Below are positions 43,690 through 53,037 of a stretch of DNA of 64,000 bases, piece after piece (the first letter of the stretch is position 1; the number at the start of each line of letters is the position of its first letter). The stretch covers positions 35,383 through 99,382 of the forward strand of contig JAKADA010000006.1 in assembly GCA_021820975.1 (NCBI GenBank), read 5' to 3'. The stretch comes from Bacillota bacterium. GTDB taxonomy: Bacteria; Bacillota; Bacilli; Alicyclobacillales; SLC66. The translations under genes and the position numbers were made by a program. Below the pieces are notes generated by a model. The model was given only the letters and a program-made list of their open reading frames with translations, had not been told where the DNA came from and ran no database searches.

Positions 43690-43919
43690 TTCGTGTAGGC
43701 TCTGGGGGTATCATGTTACCAAATCACGCGCAGCTTGTTATTGCTGAACAGTTTGGGACATTAGAATCACTTTATCCTTCTCGTATTGATCTTGGTTTAG
43801 GGCGTGCGCTAGGTACTGACCGAATCACGGCACACGCTTTGCGGAGTGGACCGGAGCACTATGCGGAAGATTTTCCAGACCTTTTAGCGCACGAAATCGT
43901 ATCCATCCTATTTAAATAA
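43690..43919 (+). pseudogene. Fragment of a luciferase-like monooxygenase
   Basis: The frame includes [20 protein letters not shown] and [17 protein letters not shown], a signature block of bacterial-luciferase-like flavin monooxygenases (about residues 70-120 of a 330-residue family). Both ends are missing. It abuts the IS3 fragment, which may mark the break. A terminator follows. Confidence 0.7.
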
Positions 43920-43928
43920 GGTTTTGGG

Positions 43929-43968
43929 GCCATCACCAAGTCTTCCCAAGACTTGATGATGGTCTTTT
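43929..43968. terminator. Bidirectional terminator before the glutathione peroxidase gene end
   Basis: Arms 43929-43944 and 43948-43963 pair over 16 positions around CCC, with a T-run on the + side. It lies just past the 3' end of the minus-strand gpx gene. Confidence 0.8.
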
Positions 43969-43972
43969 TAAG

Positions 43973-44461
43973 TTATATCTCGTTCTCGAGTGCCTGCTCA
44001 ATATCATTTGCAATCGATTCTGGTGATACGGCAGGTGCATAGCGTTTTAAAACATTACCATCGCGCGATACGAGAAACTTTGTGAAATTCCACTTGATGG
44101 GTTCCGTATTAAAAATGCCTGTAGCACTCTTTTTTAAGTGTTGATAGAGTGGATGAGTATCTGGGCCATTCACCTCCACCTTTGAAAAAACTGGGAATGT
44201 AACATCGTAATTAAGCTGGCAAAAGGATTGAATTTCCGCATCACTCCCAGGTTCTTGATGGCCAAATTGATTGCAAGGAAACGAAAGTACAGCAAATCCG
44301 CGGTCTTTAAAGCGTTCATGTAAATCTCTGAGCCCTTTATATTGCGGTGTAAAGCCGCATTTACTGGCTGTGTTAACGATCAGTAATACTTTGTCCTCGT
44401 ATTCTTTGAGTGAAACTTCGGTTCCATCACTTGCTGTAACAAAAAAATCATGCACTAGCAT
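43973..44461 (-). CDS. Glutathione peroxidase family (thiol peroxidase, Cys type)
   Basis: A thioredoxin-fold peroxidase of about 162 residues. The catalytic Cys is in NTASKCGFTPQY, Gln in FPCNQFGHQEPG, and Trp-Asn in KWNFTKFLV. A second Cys (FPC) could serve as resolving residue. Since the organism makes bacillithiol, thioredoxin or bacillithiol is a likelier reductant than glutathione (inference). ATG 44461 follows GGGAGG with a slightly long spacer; a start 12 codons upstream is open but poorly supported. Confidence 0.9.
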   Translation of the reverse strand: MLVHDFFVTASDGTEVSLKEYEDKVLLIVNTASKCGFTPQYKGLRDLHERFKDRGFAVLSFPCNQFGHQEPGSDAEIQSFCQLNYDVTFPVFSKVEVNGPDTHPLYQHLKKSATGIFNTEPIKWNFTKFLVSRDGNVLKRYAPAVSPESIANDIEQALENEI

Positions 44462-44577
44462 CGCGTTATTACGCCTCCCACTATTTATTTGATCCAAAAC
44501 TACAAGCTCATTCTATAATTTGTTATAAAATATTCATAGATAGCAGGCTATAATACTTGTGCTGAGGGGTGATCAAT

Positions 44578-45711
44578 ATGTCTGGTTGGTTCAAACATGG
44601 AAAGTGGCCGAAGTGGATGGTTCTAATGCACTACTATACAATCGGTTCCTTTATACTGTTGCTTTTAAGTGGCATTGCGCTGTATTGGGAGCCTGTACAC
44701 ACAGTTTTAATCCCTTATTTACCGTACATTTATACTATGCATATATTTTTAGGTATAATTTTTGCTTTGACCCTATTTGTGCCCTTCGTGATCAAATTTC
44801 CCTTTGGCAAGTTGATTCGACGTTTAGATTGGTTTTTACCAACAATCTTCGGCATTGCTATTGTCGTCACAGGAGTATTTTTATGGAAATCTGCTTTTTT
44901 ACCTGCTAAATGGACCAGTAATGCATTTGCGTGGCATGGCTGGATGTCTTATATTTTAACAGGTTGGGTTTTGCTTCACATCGTGTTGAAAGCTGTTGGT
45001 TATAGGCCCAATTCAAATGGCTTGTATGCCAAAGTAGATCCATCGCGGCGTCAATTTGTGATCTGGCTAACAACAGGCGCACTTGGCGTAGCATTTTTTA
45101 TGATCGTTGATCCATTTGAGCTGCTACGAAGAATACTGGTACATCAAGGAACGAACGCGAATACGTTGGATGATCCTGCAAACTTTGCTCAATATTACAC
45201 AGTTACTTCGGGCTATCCTATAGTCAATATTCATACGTACCGACTCCATGTGGGAGGCTTAGTCAAGAAAAGTGCAAGTTTATCATACATTGATATAAAA
45301 AAACTACAGATGCTTGACGAACGCGTCAGTTTTCATTGTGTTACTGGGTGGAGTGTCTCAAATATTAGTTGGAAAGGTGTGCATATTCACGCTTTAGTTC
45401 AACTTGCCAATCCTGACTCAAGCGTCAAGTATGTTCATTTTTATTCGGCTGATGGAATTTATACAGAATGCTTAACTTTGCGAGAAGCATTAGATCCAAC
45501 GGTCCTTCTAGCTTTTGAATTAAACGGAGAACCGCTGACAACCCGCCAAGGCTTTCCGATACGATTAGTGGTGCCAAAAATGTATGGCTATAAATCGATC
45601 AAATGGGTTAACCGCATCGAATTCAGCGATAAACCGTTGACCGGGTATTGGGAAGCTAGAGGTTATCCGACTGAAGCTTATCTTGGATCCGGCATGATGA
45701 AATCATTTTAA
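44578..45711 (+). CDS. Membrane cytochrome b fused to sulfite-oxidase-like molybdopterin domain
   Basis: About 377 residues. Residues 1-180 contain five hydrophobic helices with His residues placed like heme ligands of cytochrome b561-type proteins (VLMHYY, TMHIF, AWHGW, LLHIV). The rest, predicted outside the cell, is a sulfite-oxidase-family molybdopterin domain with the Mo-ligating Cys in SFHCVTGWSV and GYWEARGYP at the end. It looks like an MsrP/MsrQ-type pair made as one chain. The substrate is unknown: methionine sulfoxide or sulfite are possibilities. ATG 44578 follows GAGGGGTGA. Confidence 0.82.
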   Translation: MSGWFKHGKWPKWMVLMHYYTIGSFILLLLSGIALYWEPVHTVLIPYLPYIYTMHIFLGIIFALTLFVPFVIKFPFGKLIRRLDWFLPTIFGIAIVVTGVFLWKSAFLPAKWTSNAFAWHGWMSYILTGWVLLHIVLKAVGYRPNSNGLYAKVDPSRRQFVIWLTTGALGVAFFMIVDPFELLRRILVHQGTNANTLDDPANFAQYYTVTSGYPIVNIHTYRLHVGGLVKKSASLSYIDIKKLQMLDERVSFHCVTGWSVSNISWKGVHIHALVQLANPDSSVKYVHFYSADGIYTECLTLREALDPTVLLAFELNGEPLTTRQGFPIRLVVPKMYGYKSIKWVNRIEFSDKPLTGYWEARGYPTEAYLGSGMMKSF

Positions 45712-45726
45712 AGGGGGTGTCAATCT

Positions 45727-46494
45727 ATGCTCGGCAAAACGCACATGGCAACAGGCTTACTGGCGTCCATCGTCACTTTACCGATGGTGGACACCGTACA
45801 TCTCAAAGTATGGTTTTCTCAAGCGTCACGCGGAAATTTTGTGAACCTTGAAATAGCCGCTTTATGGATCGGGTTAGGCGTGGTGGGAAGTATCCTGCCG
45901 GATTTAGATGAGTTTCATTCGATTGGAACACGCAAAGTAGAAGCTGTTGTGCGAACCATTCTCTTGCTCTTTTTTCTTTTCTTAACTGAACAGCACGGTA
46001 GGTTTAATACACTAAGTTTGATCGTCTTAATCGTAGGTGTTCTCACTTTGATGGGCGGTGAGATAGCGCGAAAAATATCTATGCTCATGTTGGCTTTAGG
46101 GTGCATTGTCTTATTGATTATGGACGCCAAATACGGAACAAACTTTTTATCCGGCATGGTTCTTTTGACTGTATGGAGTATCATTACAGCGTTTGTGGCG
46201 CATCGAACCTTTACGCACTCTCTGCTAGGGCTTCTTGTACTTGGCGCGGGTCTTGGGATGGCATTAACACCATTGCACCTACTTCTATTAACTTATGCTG
46301 TTGTAATCGGTTATATCGTTCACCTGTTAGCCGATGCTGTATCAGGCGGTGTACCTGTCTTTTGGCCATTAAGATTAGGGAAACATACACGGTTAGGCAT
46401 TCGATTGGTTAAATCAGGAAGTGCGATGGATCATACGGTAGGGTTAGCTTCACTTATTCTAACTGTCGTATTGGCGGCAGGGTACTTTCATTAA
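45727..46494 (+). CDS. YdjM-type membrane-bound metal-dependent hydrolase
   Basis: A 255-residue membrane protein with the family marks GKTHMATGLL at the start, GSILPDLDEFHSIG, and HRTFTHSLLG (metal-binding His). Several hydrophobic helices. Related E. coli YdjM is an inner-membrane protein under LexA control; biochemical function is unproven. It follows the cytochrome fusion by 15 bases. Its 3' end overlaps the convergent hydrolase gene by 41 bases. Confidence 0.82.
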   Translation: MLGKTHMATGLLASIVTLPMVDTVHLKVWFSQASRGNFVNLEIAALWIGLGVVGSILPDLDEFHSIGTRKVEAVVRTILLLFFLFLTEQHGRFNTLSLIVLIVGVLTLMGGEIARKISMLMLALGCIVLLIMDAKYGTNFLSGMVLLTVWSIITAFVAHRTFTHSLLGLLVLGAGLGMALTPLHLLLLTYAVVIGYIVHLLADAVSGGVPVFWPLRLGKHTRLGIRLVKSGSAMDHTVGLASLILTVVLAAGYFH

Positions 46495-47359
46495 GCCAAC
46501 GAACCATTTGATCCAATACAGCATCATGTACTTGAGGTGGCAAGTGATGGCCAAAACCATGATAAAGACGGAGTTCTGTATCTTTTCCCGCTTCTTTTAA
46601 TGCTTGGTGGAGTTTTTTTGCATGAGATACGTCAACCTGTATATCGTTTGTGCCATGCATGATTAAAGTTTTGCAGCGCCAGTCATTGACATGCCAGATG
46701 GCTGATCGGGTTTGGTAAGCCTTGAAGTTTTTAGATGGAGTACCTCCTACGACACGACGCAGCATTTTACGCAAATCAGGACGCTCATCGTATGTTGCAC
46801 AAAGATCGGATACACCTCCCCATAGTACCAGTCGTGAAATACTTGTTTCCTGTAGTGCCGTTTGAAAAGCATTAACAGCCCCACGTGAAAACCCCATAAT
46901 GCTGATGTTGTTTGATTGAACCATGGGTAACGCTTGAAGAATGTGTACGGCCGCATTGGTATCCGCGACATCAGCCCCACCAAATTGATCGCGACCTTGA
47001 CCGCCCTCATTTCCTCGATAGGATGGGGCGAGAACCACAAAACCGCGGTTGATAAAATCTTGGATCCAATGTAAATTGACCATTCCAACACGGTAAATCC
47101 CTCCGCGACAATAAATAATGCCAGGGTACGTTTTCAAACTCGGTGCATCGGGAATACCAAGGTATCCTTTCACCTCGTATTCTCCAGACGGATAGGTCAG
47201 ACGATAGATCATGTAAGTAGTCTCCCAAAATGAATTTGTAAAATAATTGCTTGTGGCTACGTCAAATAACCATAGCGACTTTAGGTTTTCTAGGTTCTTT
47301 TGTCGTTTTGTAAGAATCTGATAAAATGAGCTGTAGTTTGGCGGATCAATTTTCGTCAT
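46454..47359 (-). CDS. Alpha/beta hydrolase, prolyl-oligopeptidase-like (S9)
   Basis: A 301-residue cytoplasmic hydrolase. The nucleophile elbow is IMGFSRGAVN, the acid is in HGTNDIQV and the His in HGFGHHLPP. GIIYCRGG is the oxyanion region and PSYRGNEGG matches S9-type hydrolases. The substrate is unknown. ATG 47359 has no clear ribosome site. It is divergent from pepF and convergent with the ydjM-type gene, overlapping it by 41 bases. Confidence 0.82.
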   Translation of the reverse strand: MTKIDPPNYSSFYQILTKRQKNLENLKSLWLFDVATSNYFTNSFWETTYMIYRLTYPSGEYEVKGYLGIPDAPSLKTYPGIIYCRGGIYRVGMVNLHWIQDFINRGFVVLAPSYRGNEGGQGRDQFGGADVADTNAAVHILQALPMVQSNNISIMGFSRGAVNAFQTALQETSISRLVLWGGVSDLCATYDERPDLRKMLRRVVGGTPSKNFKAYQTRSAIWHVNDWRCKTLIMHGTNDIQVDVSHAKKLHQALKEAGKDTELRLYHGFGHHLPPQVHDAVLDQMVRWLNESTLPPIRQLE

Positions 47360-47387
47360 ACTCGGTTAGAAAAGGGGCGGTTACACA

Positions 47388-49082
47388 GTGAAATTTAACG
47401 AATTTCCTTATGCACGTCCAGTTATGGACGAAGTAACAAAGCAATTTGATGATCTCCTGCAAAAAATGATACAAGCTTTGGATGTCGAAACACAACAACA
47501 GGCAATTCAAAGTATCAACCAACTTCGAACAGCTTTTGATACGGCCAGAGAGATCGCCTCAATTCGTCATACGATTGATACAACCGATTCTTTTTATGAA
47601 AAGGAACAGGATTTTTTTGATGAAGTTACACCAATTTATGATGGGTTACTATGGAAATTTCATCATGCTTTGGTTGAATCTCCATTTCGCGAACAGCTAG
47701 AACAGCAATGGGGCAAACAAGTATTTCGATTGGCTGATATGGCTCTTAAAATTCATAGTCCCGAGATCATCGAAGATTTACAAAAAGAAAATCGGTTGGC
47801 TTCTGAATATACAAAACTTATGGCATCAGCTCGGATTCTTTTTGAAGGGGAGGAACGAAACCTTTCGCAATTGGTACCATTTCAACAGTCTCCTGATCGA
47901 ACCATGCGAAAAAAAGCAGCAACAGCTCGCTATGGGTTTCTTGCTGAGCACGAGGCAGAACTTGATCACATCTACGATGAGCTTGTCAAGGTAAGAACGA
48001 ATATTGCCCATCGTCTTGGGTTTGCTACTTTTACAGAACTAGCGTATTTACGCATGAATCGTAGTGATTATGATGCATCCATGGTCGCATCTTATCGTGA
48101 ATATGTGCGCGAGCATATTGTACCTATCGCAACTCGGTTACGAAAACGTCAACAAGAACGTCTTGGCTTAGATACGCTAAGGTATTATGACGAGGGAATT
48201 TCGTTTACGACAGGTAATGCGAAACCTAAGGGTGATCCAACATGGATCCTCGAGCAAGGAAAACGCATGTATCAAGAATTATCACCTGAAACGCATGAAT
48301 TTTTTACTTTTATGACCGATCATGACCTGATGGATCTTGTCAGTAAAAAAGGGAAAGCTGGCGGGGGATATTGCACCTTTATCCCGCAGCATGGTGCGCC
48401 ATTTATTTTCTCGAATTTTAATGGAACATCAGGTGATATCGATGTCTTGACTCATGAGGCAGGGCATGCTTTTCAAGTATTTACGAGTCGACACTTTACA
48501 TTACCGGAATATCATTGGCCAACAAATGAATCTTGTGAAATTCACTCCATGAGTATGGAATTTTTAACGTGGCCGTGGATGAACCTTTTCTTTAAAAATG
48601 AAGAAGAAAAGTATAAATTTTCTCATCTCAGTGAATCCTTATTGTTTGTACCGTATGGTGTAACAGTCGACGAATTTCAACATTTTGTGTATGATCATCC
48701 TGAAGCAACGCCAAAAGAACGCAAACAAGCATGGCGAGAGATAGAACGTAAATATTTGCCGCACCGTGATTATGAGGATAATGATTTTCTTGACCATGGT
48801 GGTTATTGGCAGCAACAAGCACATATTTTCTCCGTACCATTTTATTATATCGACTACACACTGGCTCAAGTATGTGCTTTTCAATTTTGGATAAAAGCGC
48901 AGCAAGATCGTACTGCTGCTTGGCAGGATTATCTTCGTCTATGTCAAGCTGGTGGTAGTCAGTCGTTCTTGGAATTGGTCAAACTTGCTGATCTCAAATC
49001 GCCCTTTGATCCATCATGCATACCGTCCACGATGGCTCCTATTGAAGCATTTTTAGACCAAGTGGATGATAAGTCGTTATGA
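47388..49082 (+). CDS. M3 family oligoendopeptidase (PepF-like)
   Basis: Zinc metallopeptidase cleaving short peptides in the cytoplasm. The active site DVLTHEAGHAFQV (HExxH) lies near residue 360, and the third ligand Glu is in NESCEIHSMSMEF. About 564 residues, typical of the family. GTG 47388 follows AAGGGGCGG. It stands alone, divergent from the S9 hydrolase gene. Confidence 0.92.
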   Translation: MKFNEFPYARPVMDEVTKQFDDLLQKMIQALDVETQQQAIQSINQLRTAFDTAREIASIRHTIDTTDSFYEKEQDFFDEVTPIYDGLLWKFHHALVESPFREQLEQQWGKQVFRLADMALKIHSPEIIEDLQKENRLASEYTKLMASARILFEGEERNLSQLVPFQQSPDRTMRKKAATARYGFLAEHEAELDHIYDELVKVRTNIAHRLGFATFTELAYLRMNRSDYDASMVASYREYVREHIVPIATRLRKRQQERLGLDTLRYYDEGISFTTGNAKPKGDPTWILEQGKRMYQELSPETHEFFTFMTDHDLMDLVSKKGKAGGGYCTFIPQHGAPFIFSNFNGTSGDIDVLTHEAGHAFQVFTSRHFTLPEYHWPTNESCEIHSMSMEFLTWPWMNLFFKNEEEKYKFSHLSESLLFVPYGVTVDEFQHFVYDHPEATPKERKQAWREIERKYLPHRDYEDNDFLDHGGYWQQQAHIFSVPFYYIDYTLAQVCAFQFWIKAQQDRTAAWQDYLRLCQAGGSQSFLELVKLADLKSPFDPSCIPSTMAPIEAFLDQVDDKSL

Positions 49083-49120
49083 TGTTTCTTAGCTAAAAAC
49101 GTCGCGAAGGAATTTGGTCC

Positions 49121-49843
49121 ATGATTCGTCTTGCCATTGCTATTTCAGTGCCGTTTCTGATTTTTGTTGGTACAACACACGCGGTTCAAGCTGAGGCTTT
49201 GCACCGCGTGTCTTCTCCAATTGTTGGATCGTTGCATGATGTTCCTGTGCGTGTGCTTATTATCGGGTCTTCTGTTGCTGATGGTTGGAAAGATTCAGTA
49301 GGTGGAGGTTATCTTAAAAGAGCTTTCACACACTTTGGCTTAACTCATCGTACGGCGTTCGCATGGATTAATCGAGCGGTGCCTGGACAAGGTGCTATGC
49401 GCTTAAACGCCATGGTGCCGCGCTTTATCGATCAGGCAAAACCGCAGATTGTTGTGATTGCCTGGGGTGGACTTGATGATGCTTATGACCATACACCACT
49501 GAATATCTTTCGTGAGGATATAAGGCAAGAGATCTCCTTAAGTTTGGCGGCACATGCTATGGTTTTTGTTATTACGCCACCCGTATCCCGAGCATCTTAT
49601 ACGCAGTTTGCCTTACAGCAACCAATGTACCTTGATGCGGAAATGCAAGTGGCGCGAAGCTTTCAAAATCCAAATGTTTACGTTTTTGATGTTTTCGATC
49701 AAATGAAACGGTATTTAGATAAACATCATGAGACCTACGTTCCCTTTATGGCCGACGGTTGGCATCCAAACACGCGAGGACATGCTTTAGCATCCCGTTT
49801 GTTGTTACATGATTTTAAACAGTACTTTTTTCCTACTATGTGA
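49121..49843 (+). CDS. Secreted SGNH/GDSL-family protein
   Basis: 240 residues with a signal peptide: hydrophobic core at 3-20, probable cleavage near THAVQA/EA. The mature part carries IIGSSVADGW (block I Ser) and DGWHPNTRGHALAS (Asp-His). The middle motif reads AWGGLDD instead of GxND, a change in the oxyanion Asn position. The substrate is unknown, possibly cell-wall or exopolysaccharide acyl groups. ATG 49121 follows GAAGGAA. Confidence 0.8.
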   Translation: MIRLAIAISVPFLIFVGTTHAVQAEALHRVSSPIVGSLHDVPVRVLIIGSSVADGWKDSVGGGYLKRAFTHFGLTHRTAFAWINRAVPGQGAMRLNAMVPRFIDQAKPQIVVIAWGGLDDAYDHTPLNIFREDIRQEISLSLAAHAMVFVITPPVSRASYTQFALQQPMYLDAEMQVARSFQNPNVYVFDVFDQMKRYLDKHHETYVPFMADGWHPNTRGHALASRLLLHDFKQYFFPTM

Positions 49844-50464
49844 TCACGATTCTCTTGCAGCAATGTCTTGCTTCGTAAGGAGTACCGTTTGTTGATGACT
49901 ATTGCCCACCAATTTTGCTGATGGATAGACCATACGAATGGGAACCGCAATTAAGGTTGTTAAAATAGCTTTCGCTGTATCGCCAGGAATGAATGGGAAA
50001 CATCCTACAACGAGTGCCTTAGATAAACTCATATGGTTAGAAATGGCTAACCAACCTACACCTGAAACATAATCAAGAAAGACGCCGAAAATTTCGACAA
50101 TGATAAAAATAATAAAAGAAGCTAAAATTCCTCGACCTTTTACTTTATTGACGAAATAGCCGATCAAAAGTGCATTGATGGGCCACATCCATACATACCC
50201 TCCAGTAGGACCAAGAATCAGACCAAGACCACCATGACCATTTAAAAGTGGTAATCCAACAGCGGTCAGAAATACGACCAAAAAGATACTAAAAAAACCA
50301 TAGGAAGCGCCAAGAATAGCACCCGCAAGCATAACAGCTAACGTTTCTAAGGTGATGGGGACGGGAGAAAACCCGAGACTTACTTGAACGAAACTTAAAA
50401 CAACAAGAATGGCAGCAAAAAGTGCACTAAACACAATTCCTCGAACGGTCATTGACGATCGCAC
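49844..50464 (-). CDS. bioY: Biotin transporter substrate-binding subunit BioY
   Basis: S-component of an ECF transporter; binds biotin in the membrane. 206 residues with about six helices, and PVPITLETLAVMLAGAILG plus GGLGLILGPTGGYVW, the BioY signatures. GTG 50464 follows GAAGGAGG. It is divergent from genes for EcfA and an EcfA-EcfT fusion, which would complete the transporter. No BirA-type operator is visible in the 85-base divergent gap. Confidence 0.93.
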   Translation of the reverse strand: MRSSMTVRGIVFSALFAAILVVLSFVQVSLGFSPVPITLETLAVMLAGAILGASYGFFSIFLVVFLTAVGLPLLNGHGGLGLILGPTGGYVWMWPINALLIGYFVNKVKGRGILASFIIFIIVEIFGVFLDYVSGVGWLAISNHMSLSKALVVGCFPFIPGDTAKAILTTLIAVPIRMVYPSAKLVGNSHQQTVLLTKQDIAARES

Positions 50465-50549
50465 TAAGAAACCTCCTTCATTGAAATGTTGTTTTATAGT
50501 ATCATAAGATGAAATTTATAGGTAGGGGATTAGCATAATTCAAACATCT

Positions 50550-51356
50550 GTGTTTCAAGTAGAGCGTCTTTATGTGGCCTTTCAAAAGGATGGCGGCATC
50601 CAAAAAGTATTGCAAGATATTTTCTTGCAAATTCAACATGGACAATGGATTACCATACTCGGTCATAATGGTAGTGGTAAAAGTACTCTTGCTAAAGTAT
50701 TGACAGGGATCGTGGAACCTTCTTACGGAGTAGTAAATCGAGATTTGCATGGGCCGGTTCAAATGGTATTTCAAAATCCCGACGCACAAATTGTGGGAGA
50801 AACGGTATCCGAAGATATTTTATTTGGTCTTGAAAATTATAATTTTCCGCTAGATCAATGTCAGGAGAGGGTTGCTAAAGCCTTACAACAGGTCGGTTTG
50901 TCAGGCTATGAGCAGGTACCTGTAGGAATCTTATCCGGGGGTCAAAAGCAATTGCTTTGCTTAGCCTCAGCTATTGCCGTCGATCCTCATGTGATCATCC
51001 TTGATGAAGCAACTTCGATGCTTGATCCGGCTTCACGCCAACGAATTCGTGCGGTCATGAAAGAGTGGCATAGTTTAGGAAAAACAATTGTGTGGCTCAC
51101 ACAGGACATGGAAGAAGTAGTGCTTGGACAAGTCGTAGTGGTACTGAGCGAAGGACGACTCGCTTATCAGGGAACGCCAAGGCAGTTTTTCTACGCGCCA
51201 TTATCGAATCAAATGAGTGCATGTCGCATGTTGAATTTCAAACCGCCGTTTGTCGTTGAAGTTGTTGAGTATCTACGTAAGGACGGACTCGCCATGGCTG
51301 TTGAAGATTTACCAATCAAGCCAGAAGAGCTAAGTAAAGTGGTGACGCGCCGTTGA
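50550..51356 (+). CDS. Energy-coupling factor ATPase EcfA1
   Basis: One of two ATPases of an ECF vitamin transporter. Walker A GHNGSGKST, Q-loop VFQNPDAQIVG (ECF-type), signature LSGGQKQ and Walker B VIILDEATSMLDP are intact; the switch position is Gln (LTQDME) rather than the common His. 268 residues. GTG 50550 is the first standard start but lacks a good ribosome site. AGGGGA at 50523-50528 would fit an ATT start at 50538 in the same frame. It overlaps the next gene by four bases. Confidence 0.88.
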   Translation: MFQVERLYVAFQKDGGIQKVLQDIFLQIQHGQWITILGHNGSGKSTLAKVLTGIVEPSYGVVNRDLHGPVQMVFQNPDAQIVGETVSEDILFGLENYNFPLDQCQERVAKALQQVGLSGYEQVPVGILSGGQKQLLCLASAIAVDPHVIILDEATSMLDPASRQRIRAVMKEWHSLGKTIVWLTQDMEEVVLGQVVVVLSEGRLAYQGTPRQFFYAPLSNQMSACRMLNFKPPFVVEVVEYLRKDGLAMAVEDLPIKPEELSKVVTRR

Positions 51357-53032
51357 ATTTACAAACGCATAAGGTAAGCATTTATGGCGAGAATCACCAC
51401 CTAATCCTTGATCATGTCACCGTTACGATACCTGCACACGCTATTACTGTCATTGTGGGGAAGACAGGATCGGGTAAATCAACATTACTGGATACGTTAT
51501 CTGGCTTACGCCACCCCGATGAAGGTAGCCTTTTTTTAGGGGATACACCGTTATGGCAAAAAGGTAAAGTACCGCTTTCGATAGCCTTACAATTTGGCCA
51601 TGTTTTTCAACACCCAGAAAAACAATTGTTTCAAAGGAGCGTCCTTGGGGAATTTCAATATTCGCTAAGGCCGTATCCCATACATCGTCATGCTATTGCT
51701 GATCGAGCGCAAACCGCATTACGTGATATGGGACTACCAGAGACTATCTGCGATGCCTCCACGTTGTTACTTAGTGCTGGACAAAAACGACGTATTGCAC
51801 TTGCCACCACATTTGCAACCAGCCCGAGCTGGCTCTTTCTTGATGAACCTACTGCCGGACTTGATAGCGATGCATTGCAAAGACTCTTAGACCATCTTCG
51901 TAGTTTTCGCCAGCAGGGCGGCAGCATCGTGATTGTATCACATGATATCGATCACTTTCTGTTCTTAGCGGATGCGTTTATCGTATTACAACAGGGGAGA
52001 AATGTTGGCACGTATTCGCCATCTGCATTGTGCGAGAATCCATCCATACTTGTTGAAGCACAAGTCGGTGTGAGCAGCATGGTGTGGATGCAATCTCAGG
52101 TACCTTCTCAGGATATAAGTGCGAAACCACTTTCAGCCAAAGATTACGCAAAATGGCTTCGTGACAAGGAATTTCTATCGGTATCTGTTGCACAGGTAGT
52201 CGAAGAAACATATGCCTTTCGATATGGAGAAGATACCGAACATGTCATCGCCACCTTTTTACAAGGACTTGATGTACGTGCGAAATGGTTTGCATATGTC
52301 ATCCTATCCATAGGGATCTTACTGCAACAATCCCTTAGCGTGGTTATAGTTGAAGCAATTCTTGGTAGTTTTTTATTATTTATCATACCAAGTAAAAAAT
52401 TTATGCCTATACTAAAACCTTACTTACTTTTCATGGTGCTATCCACTCTACTGTCTAGTCTACAGTTCATACCCATGCATCTCATGAGTTTTACGTTGCC
52501 ATTTCGTTTTTCCATGTTGCAAGGAAGAGAAACTTTATTGCAACTGATTAAAATTTTTCTCGTCATGATCTTAGGGCTTTTGTTTACTACAACAACGACC
52601 CAACTACAAATGAAAAAGGGACTATCACAGTCCCTTTCCATGTTATCAAGATTTGGTTTACCTGTTGAAGCACTATCATTAGCGACCGCATTGTTACTAC
52701 GGTTTGTGCCCGTTATTATGCAAGAAGTACAGCGTTTTTCTCGCATCGTCCGAGCGCGTCAAAAACACTATACGCGGCATCAGTCGCTAAACTTGCGAGA
52801 TGTACCGGCTCTTGTTATTCCACTTATCCTTTCCGTATTGCAAATCGGTTCTGATCTAGCCGTTGCCATGGAGGCACGAGGGTACCAACTAATTCATCCT
52901 AAGACAAACGCAAAAGATACACGAACGGCTTTATCTAATTCAAGCTTGATATGGGATAAACGAGATACAATTGCCATGATCACTAGTGTATTGCTATTAC
53001 TGGTTCTTCTCGCCTTACGATGGATTACCTAA
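51353..53032 (+). CDS. EcfA2-EcfT fusion: ECF transporter ATPase joined to transmembrane subunit
   Basis: 559 residues. Residues 1 to about 290 are an ABC ATPase with GKTGSGKST, FGHVFQHPEKQLF, LSAGQKRR, WLFLDEPTAGLD and switch His in IVSHDID. From about residue 300 comes a polytopic EcfT with the coupling-helix motifs RIVRARQ and AVAMEARGYQ. These parts are separate proteins in most species. TTG 51353 overlaps the ecfA1 stop. With EcfA1 and the divergent BioY it forms a full transporter, probably for biotin (inference). Confidence 0.88.
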   Translation: MNLQTHKVSIYGENHHLILDHVTVTIPAHAITVIVGKTGSGKSTLLDTLSGLRHPDEGSLFLGDTPLWQKGKVPLSIALQFGHVFQHPEKQLFQRSVLGEFQYSLRPYPIHRHAIADRAQTALRDMGLPETICDASTLLLSAGQKRRIALATTFATSPSWLFLDEPTAGLDSDALQRLLDHLRSFRQQGGSIVIVSHDIDHFLFLADAFIVLQQGRNVGTYSPSALCENPSILVEAQVGVSSMVWMQSQVPSQDISAKPLSAKDYAKWLRDKEFLSVSVAQVVEETYAFRYGEDTEHVIATFLQGLDVRAKWFAYVILSIGILLQQSLSVVIVEAILGSFLLFIIPSKKFMPILKPYLLFMVLSTLLSSLQFIPMHLMSFTLPFRFSMLQGRETLLQLIKIFLVMILGLLFTTTTTQLQMKKGLSQSLSMLSRFGLPVEALSLATALLLRFVPVIMQEVQRFSRIVRARQKHYTRHQSLNLRDVPALVIPLILSVLQIGSDLAVAMEARGYQLIHPKTNAKDTRTALSNSSLIWDKRDTIAMITSVLLLLVLLALRWIT

Positions 53033-53037
53033 TCGGC

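Noticed and set aside
50465..50549. BirA operator between bioY and ecfA1
   Set aside because: No TTGTTAAC-type inverted repeat could be found in this stretch.
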